A DNA stretch of 64,000 nucleotides, from assembly GCF_003966975.1 (NCBI RefSeq), contig NZ_AP018437.1, positions 1,364,001-1,428,000 of the forward strand. Reading direction: 5' to 3'. Of the stretch, positions 53,621-61,500 are shown one piece after another. A program made the position numbers and the translations under genes. Position 1 is the first letter of the stretch; every line of letters starts with the position of its first letter. Under the pieces are notes generated by a model that saw only the letters and a program-made list of their open reading frames with translations, was not told the DNA's origin and ran no database searches. This DNA comes from Pelolinea submarina. GTDB taxonomy: Bacteria > Chloroflexota > Anaerolineae > Anaerolineales > Anaerolineaceae.

Positions 53621-54442
53621 ATGACAAACGTGCTGGACCGTTTCAACATGCAGGGGCGCACCGCTTTGGTAACCGGCGGGGCCGGGCTGCTGGGCAGCGG
53701 TTTCAGCCGCACGCTGGCCCAGGCCGGCGCGGCTGTAGCTGTGGCAGATATGGATTTGTCCAAGGCGCAAAGCGTGGCTGATGAAATCACCGCGCAAGGC
53801 GGTCAAGCCGCGGCATTGGAAATGGATGTGACCCATGCAGGTTCCACACGCGCCGCTATGGCGGCTGCCCGGGATGCTTTTGGGGGATTGGACGTGTTGG
53901 TATGCAGCGCGGCTTTGGATCCCAAGTTCGACCCGCACCTGGGCCAAAAGAATGAGGACAGCTTCGAAGAATTTCCGTTGAGCGCCTGGCAGCAGGCCCT
54001 GGATGTCAACCTGACTGGCGCTTTTCTGAGCGCGCAGGCGGCTGCGCCATATATGCTGGCCGGCGGGCGGGGCGTGATGGTCTTGATCGGCTCAATTTAT
54101 GGGTTGGGCGGCCCGGATCAGCGCCTGTATGATCGGCCAAATGGCCCGCGCCAGTACAAGCCGCCCTATTACTCGGCCACTAAAGCCGGCTTGCTCGGTT
54201 TGACTCGTTACTTGGCGGCCTACTATGCCGGGAAGAATATCCGCGTCAACGCGCTTTCTCCTGGCGGCGTCTTCAACGATCACGACGAAGAATTTACGCA
54301 GGCATACAGCCAGCGCACCATGCTGGGGCGTATGGCGGACAAAGAGGAAATGAACGCGGCCATGCTTTTCCTGGCCTCCGAGGCGTCCTCTTACATGACC
54401 GGCGCCAACCTGGTGGTGGACGGCGGTTGGACCGCCTGGTAA
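53621..54442 (+). CDS. Short-chain dehydrogenase/reductase
   Basis: A 273-residue classical SDR. The cofactor motif is TGGAGLLGSG near residue 18, the acidic residue after strand 2 (ADMDL) favours NAD, VCSAA takes the place of the NNAG block, the catalytic serine is in IGSIYG and the pair Y184-K188 lies in YYSATK. An insertion around residues 165-180 (GPDQRLYDRPNGPRQYKPP) is longer than in most members. GGAG lies seven bases before the start. Substrate is unknown, a sugar or polyol being likely. Confidence 0.88.
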   Translation: MTNVLDRFNMQGRTALVTGGAGLLGSGFSRTLAQAGAAVAVADMDLSKAQSVADEITAQGGQAAALEMDVTHAGSTRAAMAAARDAFGGLDVLVCSAALDPKFDPHLGQKNEDSFEEFPLSAWQQALDVNLTGAFLSAQAAAPYMLAGGRGVMVLIGSIYGLGGPDQRLYDRPNGPRQYKPPYYSATKAGLLGLTRYLAAYYAGKNIRVNALSPGGVFNDHDEEFTQAYSQRTMLGRMADKEEMNAAMLFLASEASSYMTGANLVVDGGWTAW

Positions 54443-54477
54443 TCAAGCGTTACATACCAGTATGCAATTAAAAACTA

Positions 54478-54507
54478 AACGCTCCTCGATTTCGTGGAGC
54501 GTTTTTT
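54478..54507 (+). terminator. Rho-independent terminator
   Basis: AACGCTCC pairs with GGAGCGTT and is followed by T6. It ends the SDR gene. Confidence 0.85.
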
Positions 54508-54526
54508 GTTGTGATTGATTAGAACT

Positions 54527-54556
54527 ATCTGTGTTTATCTGTGTCCATCTGTGGTT
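54527..54556. repeat. Three tandem ATCTGTGNNN decamers
   Basis: ATCTGTGTTT, ATCTGTGTCC and ATCTGTGGTT follow one another without a gap, directly before the end of the convergent nitroreductase gene. The same decamer occurs in ones and twos in the gap 53018-53620. Confidence 0.75.
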
Positions 54557-54557
54557 C

Positions 54558-55667
54558 CTAGTTAGAGGCTTCTCCCAAGTTGTTGTAACTGCGCAATTCA
54601 TCCAGCGGTTTCTTCTTGGAGCAGGGAATCATGCCGTCGTCCTTGGCATACCCCACGGCCAGCAGGATGATCGGGCGTTCGTAGGTTTTCAGGTTGAGTT
54701 TCTTCTTCATCTTCTTTTCCAGCAAGCCGAAATCCGGCCAGTTGATGGCTACCGAACTCAACCCCATGGTTTCCAACGCGTACATGAAAGCCATCACCGA
54801 CAGGGAAGCATCAATATAGATGGTGTGGCGGTCGCGTGAAGAAAAATAGTTGCTCAGATCGCCTACTACCACAACGGTCATGGGTACGTTGTCCGAGTAA
54901 CCACCCGTTCCAAAGGGAATGGCGGCAATTTCTTTGGCCAGCTGTGGATCGTCGAAGATGCGGTACTGGAAGGGCTGGCGGTTGCAGGCGCTGGGCGCCA
55001 GCGCGGCAGCTTGCATGGCTTTATCCACATCCTCGCGCGGCACGGCTTTTTCCTGGAACCAGCGCACCGAGCGGCGCCGCTTGCTCAAACTGAGGAATTC
55101 CTCATAGCTGGGAATCTTGTATTGGCTGCGCTGGCTGCTGGGGTAGGGAACAAATTTATCCTTTGGATCTTGCAGGGTGGGTTGGGGCAGCTCTTCAAAA
55201 CGGGCCTTCATACGGGCAATCAAGGGCTGGCTGCTGTCAGTGATGCGGAAATATTCGCTCAGCACATCGTAAGCCCACTGTATTTCGCCGGTTTCCAGCT
55301 CCACGCCGTTGGATTTTTCCAACACCTCGGCGTATTTCTCCACCGTCTCTTCGATATAGTCCAGCGCAAACACATCGCGCCGGTTTTCCATGATCATGCC
55401 CTTTTCCAGGCGGTGAATATTGCGGCGGATGATAACGTTGCTGGGATGCACTGCGTATACATTACGGTTGTATTTTGAGATCGCTTTGGTGAATGCGAAT
55501 ATTTCACGATCAAAAAAGTGGCTGATGATGAAATGATATGGAAGCGCGAAGATTTTACTAACCGAGAGAAATCGATACAGCAGGGAGTTGAAACGGTTGT
55601 TGAATTTCCTGACGAAGGGAACAGCCAGGATATTTTTGGCGATTTTTTTGAGTTTATTGAGGTTCAT
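54558..55667 (-). CDS. Nitroreductase-family protein with long N-terminal extension
   Basis: A 369-residue protein. Residues about 195-350 are an FMN-dependent nitroreductase domain: KRRRSVRWFQEKAVPRED, AAALAPSACNRQPFQYRIF and, near the end, LLAVGYAKDDG. The first 190 residues are not part of the usual fold; they contain a basic hydrophobic start and HPSNVIIRRNIHRLEKGMIM, a block that recurs in nitroreductases of surface-polysaccharide clusters. Natural substrate is not known. It forms a minus-strand unit with no partner. Confidence 0.82.
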   Translation of the reverse strand: MNLNKLKKIAKNILAVPFVRKFNNRFNSLLYRFLSVSKIFALPYHFIISHFFDREIFAFTKAISKYNRNVYAVHPSNVIIRRNIHRLEKGMIMENRRDVFALDYIEETVEKYAEVLEKSNGVELETGEIQWAYDVLSEYFRITDSSQPLIARMKARFEELPQPTLQDPKDKFVPYPSSQRSQYKIPSYEEFLSLSKRRRSVRWFQEKAVPREDVDKAMQAAALAPSACNRQPFQYRIFDDPQLAKEIAAIPFGTGGYSDNVPMTVVVVGDLSNYFSSRDRHTIYIDASLSVMAFMYALETMGLSSVAINWPDFGLLEKKMKKKLNLKTYERPIILLAVGYAKDDGMIPCSKKKPLDELRSYNNLGEASN

Positions 55668-55767
55668 GGCTTTTTCTTTCGATTTTGATAGGTATATTTT
55701 AACCGTTAATCTACGGATAAAGCGAGAACAGGCTGATTGTATCCCTGCTTTTCAGCGATAAAAAAGA

Positions 55768-56394
55768 TTATTTTCTGCCGAAATCGGCGGGGATTTCTCC
55801 CCAGGCATTGGTATCCCACTTCAGCAGTTTGTTATTGATTTCGTTTTCCGCCAACCACTTTTCTGCGCGTGCGATCAGGTCAAAGATCGGTGTGTTTTCT
55901 GTGCCTTTGGGTAATTTCGTTTTGCAGCGTTTCTTCTTTACCCAGCCCAGGGCAGTGTCCGAATCGCTGTAAATGGGTACCTGGATGGCACGCTGCTGGA
56001 ATAAGGCCAGCGCGTGCACGATGGCTAAGAATTCACCAATGTTGTTGCTACCGTTTTCGAAAGGCCCCTGGTGGAAGAGCTGCTTGCGCGTGGTGGTATG
56101 CACGCAGCGATATTCCATCGGCCCCGGGTTGCCGGTGCAGGCTGCGTCCACGCAGTAGCTGTCGGCGATGGGATCACCGATGATGGCCAGCGCCTCCGGG
56201 CTGAGCGTGGTGGTGCGTTTCCCTTTGTAATCCTCGAAAGCACCCCGGAAAGCCTCTTCAGCCTGCCGGCGATCTTCAAAGGATTTATATTCCGCACCGT
56301 TGAAACCGCTCACCTGCGCGGAACATTCTTCCCAGCTGGTGAAAATGCCCGTCTTCTTGCCTTTCCAGACGACATAGTATTTTTGTTTGGCCAT
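55768..56394 (-). CDS. rnhA: Ribonuclease H with N-terminal hybrid-binding domain
   Basis: A 208-residue RNase HI-like enzyme. Residues 5-50 (KYYVVWKGKKTGIFTSWEEC) are the caulimovirus/viroplasmin RNA-DNA hybrid-binding fold found in eukaryotic RNase H1. The catalytic domain shows D83 (CVDAACTGNPG), E121 (NIGEFLAIVHA), D144 or D146 (YSDSDTA) and a late aspartate (PADFGRK). The substrate-handling segment is short. It should cleave RNA in RNA-DNA hybrids. Single minus-strand gene without a clear ribosome site. Confidence 0.88.
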   Translation of the reverse strand: MAKQKYYVVWKGKKTGIFTSWEECSAQVSGFNGAEYKSFEDRRQAEEAFRGAFEDYKGKRTTTLSPEALAIIGDPIADSYCVDAACTGNPGPMEYRCVHTTTRKQLFHQGPFENGSNNIGEFLAIVHALALFQQRAIQVPIYSDSDTALGWVKKKRCKTKLPKGTENTPIFDLIARAEKWLAENEINNKLLKWDTNAWGEIPADFGRK

Positions 56395-56575
56395 GGTTTA
56401 TATCAATAATTAAGGTTGGATATCCTGTTTAATCTACTCGCATTTATACCTGATTCCTGTTTAGTATAACCGTATAAATTAGAGGAGTGATTTTTAAAAT
56501 AATTATCTGTTTTTGAGGAGATTTCCCAAATAATATTCCCAAACGAATATATGGGTTTTAGCAACGGAATCGAAG

Positions 56576-58135
56576 TTAATTAGTAGGTTGTTTCAGTTTA
56601 ATGGTTCCATAATTTACTACTTTATCGAAATAAGAACCGGCGCTTTCACATTCTGTAGGGATATATTCGATAAATTCTTCCCATGTCATTGCTCTCTCAT
56701 GCGCATCCCAAGCTTTCGTAATGGCTGTCCCCATACAACCTGCGCCGGTATTATAAACTCCAAAATTGATCCGCCATAAATCTTGATAGGAAAAAACATC
56801 CTCCGGTTTTTCGCCGGTAATATTTTTAATCAATTGCATGGTTTGCGAACAACCGGCTTTCAGGGTGTTGGCGAGCAGCAAGAACTCTTTCTCGGATCCA
56901 GTAGAAGATAAACAGATTCCCCTCAGAAACTGCTGTTGCTTATCTGAAAGGGAGGAATAGCCGCCCATGCATTGATAGGAGGGATAGTAAATATCGCAAA
57001 GGTCCAGATAATAATCTACATTCCAGGTGAGCAAAAGATCGGTGCCTAATTCTGTTATCATGCCGTACCCATACTCGTTTGCGATTTGCCAGTCCGGCCA
57101 GAACTGCGATTCTTGTCCAACCAAGCCTTTTAACAATCTTGAAGGGATGTCGGTCTCATTGGATGATTCAATAATTTCTGCGTTGTGCTGATTCTGCCAT
57201 TCAATGACTTGAGCACGGGCTTTTTCAATCCCGCATTCACTGGCTGCTCTGTTGGTTAATAAACCGCCATCCTGACAGGCACTGGCATCCACATATCCAT
57301 ACCAGATCAATTGCCCGGCCAACATGGCGTAATCAACATCAGTGTAAAGGTCATCTGCTTCGTCTGCTCTTTGCAGCCAGGCGGATTTAAGTTCCGTTTC
57401 TTCCGGGAAAATTTCCCAAATATTGGCACATACATCGATGGGATATAGAAAACCATCCCCCATGACTTCAAAATAATGGGTTGTACCGTCGCTTCCCATA
57501 ATCCTGTTTCGCATTTTAAATGAACGGGATAGAAGAATCTCGCCGGTTGTCGACTCTGTCCAATACTTTACCTCCATCCCTTTTTCATTTGTCACGGGCT
57601 TATCCAAGATACATAGCTGATTCTTGCAGGTGGTCTTGTCTGAGCCGATCTGGATAAATAATGGACCTGCTTCTGTACGGTGATTCTCTCCTTTGACTGC
57701 AAATTTCACCTGGGGGTTGGCATTGCAATCTTCCCACGCTTTACAGTTTAATAATTCCACCTCAATTGAAATTTCAAGGTTAGTATCTGCGTTTATGTCG
57801 GATTCTGTACGAGGTGTTTTCAAAGACTGGGATTTAAAACTATTACAGCGGATGAGTTCCTCTGGATTATTTTTATTGCTATCTGAAGCGTTGGCTTGGA
57901 GGTTGGAAAGCGTATCGGCCAGGTCGGTATTCCAATTATTTTCAAAAATGGGGGTATGGCCAGTAGATTCAATCAATGAAACCGCAAACTCGTTTAGTGG
58001 ACCATAATAAATCTTCGAGTTTGAACTTGTTTCGTTGGTTACAGCAGGATAGAAAGTAAATCCTTGGCTGATTATGCAAAGGATGATACCTAAGCAAATT
58101 AATTGCCCCAAACGGGTTGATAATTTATAGAACAC
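56576..58135 (-). CDS. Secreted protein with lytic-transglycosylase-like domain
   Basis: A 519-residue exported protein. A hydrophobic signal spans residues 9-29. Residues 40-300 are not recognised; they hold several cysteines and a domain with beta-rich character. Residues 333-500 look like an SLT/lysozyme-like fold: GLVGQESQFWPDW gives a candidate catalytic E342, EYGYGMITELG replaces the usual GAxGLMQ block, and NFGVYNTGAGCMGTAI recalls the AYNAG block. The start is GTG at 58135 behind GGAG. Peptidoglycan cleavage is a guess. The gene is divergent from the riboswitch-controlled giant gene, so a shared surface role is possible. Confidence 0.68.
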   Translation of the reverse strand: MFYKLSTRLGQLICLGIILCIISQGFTFYPAVTNETSSNSKIYYGPLNEFAVSLIESTGHTPIFENNWNTDLADTLSNLQANASDSNKNNPEELIRCNSFKSQSLKTPRTESDINADTNLEISIEVELLNCKAWEDCNANPQVKFAVKGENHRTEAGPLFIQIGSDKTTCKNQLCILDKPVTNEKGMEVKYWTESTTGEILLSRSFKMRNRIMGSDGTTHYFEVMGDGFLYPIDVCANIWEIFPEETELKSAWLQRADEADDLYTDVDYAMLAGQLIWYGYVDASACQDGGLLTNRAASECGIEKARAQVIEWQNQHNAEIIESSNETDIPSRLLKGLVGQESQFWPDWQIANEYGYGMITELGTDLLLTWNVDYYLDLCDIYYPSYQCMGGYSSLSDKQQQFLRGICLSSTGSEKEFLLLANTLKAGCSQTMQLIKNITGEKPEDVFSYQDLWRINFGVYNTGAGCMGTAITKAWDAHERAMTWEEFIEYIPTECESAGSYFDKVVNYGTIKLKQPTN

Positions 58136-58334
58136 CCTCTTCTCCAGAAGAACCCACCTTCAAACTCATTATATAAGCATTGGCCGGTTGTTACAATAAA
58201 TAACCATATTCTCTATTCCTTCATAAAAAGATGGTGTATTCAATAAAATTATCCTCATTGAATATTGGAAATTTGCTATTTTTATAATAAATATTACAAC
58301 CTGGAAAATAAAACCTTAAAAATTGTTTTAGTAC

Positions 58335-58363
58335 TTGAAATGGCATTTTAAATAGCGTATATT
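58335..58363 (+). promoter_or_regulatory. Promoter of the riboswitch-controlled transcript
   Basis: TTGAAA (58335-58340) and TATATT (58358-58363) with 17 bases between. Transcription would begin near 58370, about 25 bases before the aptamer. The stretch 58136-58334 is AT-rich and holds nothing else that I recognise. Confidence 0.68.
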
Positions 58364-58394
58364 ACATGAGACATAACCATTGTAGTTGGGGGCT

Positions 58395-58470
58395 CTGAAA
58401 AAAGGCAAACTCATAGCGATATGAGGACGCAAAACCGAGAATCTCAGGGGAGATGGTCCGGTTGCCAAAA
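58395..58470 (+). ncRNA. Cyclic-di-GMP-I (GEMM-I) riboswitch aptamer
   Basis: The conserved core is visible: GGCAAAC (58404-58410), a TCATA-GCGA-TATGA hairpin capped by a GNRA tetraloop (58411-58424), then GGACGCAAAACC (58425-58436), which matches the canonical GGACGCAAAGCC, and a second hairpin ATCTC-AGGG-GAGAT inside an ACCG/CGGT stem. It ends with CCGGTTGCC, whose TTGCC closes P1 with GGCAA. The order and spacing fit class I aptamers. The switch precedes a giant secreted protein, a common target of this class. Confidence 0.87.
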
Positions 58471-58512
58471 GCCTCACGAGGAAATAAGATTTTTCCGAGT
58501 GCGGTTTTTTGT
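58471..58512 (+). terminator. Riboswitch expression-platform terminator
   Basis: CCTCACGAGGAAA and TTTCCGAGTGCGG form an imperfect stem with tandem G-A mismatches, followed by six T. It begins five bases after the aptamer's P1 stem and lies about 80 bases before the gene. Whether ligand turns it on or off is not clear from the sequence. Confidence 0.65.
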
Positions 58513-58591
58513 TATAGAGGGGATCGTTGATTCGCTGAACTACCTCAATTAAAAAAACAACTGAATAGCATTGTGTATTAGGAGGGCTCTT

Positions 58592-61500
58592 ATGTACACC
58601 AAAGGGAGTAGTGTTTCGCGCACCCAGGTGTCAGGTATAACCTTACGCCTATTAATCGTACTTTTAATGGTTTTGACATCATTTTCAACCAATTTCCAAT
58701 TTGTTAATGCAGCCGATGATGGCACTGAACCGCAAGGGGGAGAGGAATTTCCTACTGAAATTCCAACTGAAGAGATCATTCAGGACTTATCTGAAGAACC
58801 ACCATTGGAACCAACTGAGGAACCTGCGGTTGGAGCTGATGGTGACCCAACGGACGAGCCTACTCTTGAACCGACCGAGACATCTACAGAAGAACCGGTC
58901 TGTTATGTATTAACCCTCAATCACAGCGGAAATGGCAGCGACCTGCTGGCTGATCCTGCCAACTCTGCCGGTTGTTTGTCGGGGGAATATGTAGAAGGCG
59001 AAATTATCAACCTGAGCGGGGCAGTTCCGGACGATGGTTGGGAGATTGATGGCTGGGTGGGTACGGACGATGACACCAGCACTGCCGACAACAATTCGTT
59101 GATAATGCCGGCAAGTGAAACCACCGTATCAGTTGTGTATAGCGAAATCGTAGTTATTGCTCAAGAGGAGGAAGTTGAAGCGGAGAGCGCTTATACCTGG
59201 AAAGCATACAACGACAGTGCATACATCGATGGACAGATATCGACCAATATCACTACCTATGAAAGTTTTACCAATGGTGATGGCGGGTTATTGATGAAAT
59301 ATGCGGATGGGACGAATACCTCCGTTACAGTGGTAGTAAATACATCCGGAACAGTCAGTGAACAGACATCCAGTTCTTATTCCGGGGCCGAAACCGACGC
59401 CGGTACGGACGCGTATACGACTTTTCACGACTATGTAAATATTGTTGGAGGAGCAAGATTGGGTACGGCTTCTTCATACATAACGTTAACCTTTACCGGT
59501 TTGGATACCAGCAAGACATATTCATTTGCTACAACTGCCAACCGCGCAGACAGCGATTACACCGATCGGATAACGATTTTTACGATCTCGGATATAGACG
59601 CTGCTACAAATGGCAGCACAAGTGGAACGGATATTTCCACAACAAGCATTACGGATGATACCACTTCATTTTGCACCGGTTATAACACCGAGAATGGTTA
59701 TGTGGCACGCTGGACCGGAATTCAACCTGGGTCGGATGGCGATTTTGTGGTGAAGTTCTCTGTTGATAGTACCGATTCGAACTATGCTTACGGGCCGAGT
59801 GCATTCCTGTTAGCGCAGGAATCGGGTGAACCGGTTGAACAGTATACCCTGGCTGTAACCGACGATGGGAATGGCAGCGTAACCCTTTCACCCAGCGGTG
59901 GGATCTATGATGAAGGCACAGTAGTGACACTAACTCCGGTTCCGAATACCAGTTATGCCTTCAGCAGTTGGAGTGGGGCCGATGCGAGTGATGTGACTTA
60001 CAGCAGCGGTAAATATAAAATCACCATGGATGCGGATAAGAGCATCACTGCTAATTTTGTGGAATCAACCGGTTGGGTGGCGTATAACGATATGAACCCC
60101 TATAGTGGTGACGCCAACGCAACCAATGTGACTGAACATAATTACGATACCAACGATGGTGCGTTGGTGGATTACAACACGGGTACAACCCTTAATGCCA
60201 CGGTTACCGGATCATGCGTAAATGGATCGGGTACGGCGGTTTCCTGCGATGACAGTTTTGAAGACTATGGCGCACAAACAAACAGCGGAACGGACGCGGC
60301 AGATGTTTTTGGTACATCCGATTCAGTGATTGTCGATCTGCAGAATATGGTTCAACTGACCGATGCGAATTACGATGACATTATCACGCTTGAAAACCTG
60401 GATCCGACAAAAACCTACAACATAACGGTGACAACCAACCGGGATAGTACGAGTTACGCATCCATGCGGTTTACTAAAGTGACCATTGTGGGAGCAGAAA
60501 CATATACAAACGCCAGCTCCAGCGGGGTGGTGGTTAACTCGGAGGATTCGGTGTCGTTCAGTACCGGCTATAACACCGTGAATGGTTATGTGGCCAAATG
60601 GACAGGTATCACTACCGGTTCGGATGGAAGTTTTTCTATTAAATCGGAGTGGGATGACGATCAGGGCAGTGGAAGCAGTAATACCAAAGGGTATGCCATG
60701 ACTGCTTTCAAACTGGAGGAAGTCAGCCAAGGTCCTGAACAGTATACCTTGTCAGTTGGTAATGATGGCAACGGCAGTGTGGACTTATCTCCCAGCGGTG
60801 GGACTTACGATGAGGGCACGATTGTAACGTTAACCCCAGTTCCGGGTTCCGGTTTTATATTCAGCAGCTGGAGCGGTACCAATTCGGGGGATTTAACCAA
60901 TAATGGCGACGGCACTTATTCCATCACGATGGATGCGGATAAAGCCGTGACCGCCAACTTTGAAGCAACGACTCTGAAAACGCTGACTGTAACCACAGAT
61001 GGAAACGGTACGGTGAGTTTTAATCCTACCGGCGGAGCGTATGATGAGGGTACGGTCGTTACTTTAACCCCGACTGCTTTTTCGGGCTTTGCTTTTGGCA
61101 GTTGGAGCGGTGCGGACTCCGATGATGTATATGATAACCTGGACGGCACATATTCCATTACCATGGATACAAATAAAGTCCTGGCAGCCAATTTCATCGT
61201 GATTCCCCAGCACACACTGACGGTTGCCACAGACGGAAATGGCAGCGTGACACTGAGCCCTGACGGGGGAATTTACAATGAAAACTCGGTAGTTGTCCTC
61301 ACGCCAATCCCGAATTCAAATTACATGTTCAGCAGTTGGAGCGGGACAGACTACGAAGATGTGATGGATAACCTGGACGGCACATATTCCATCACCATGG
61401 ATGAGGCCAAAGCCATTACGGCTAATTTTGTGATTGAAAATGAAGCGCCGGCTGCACCGGTACTGGTACAACCCGCAGACAGCGCTGTAAGCGTCTCTAC

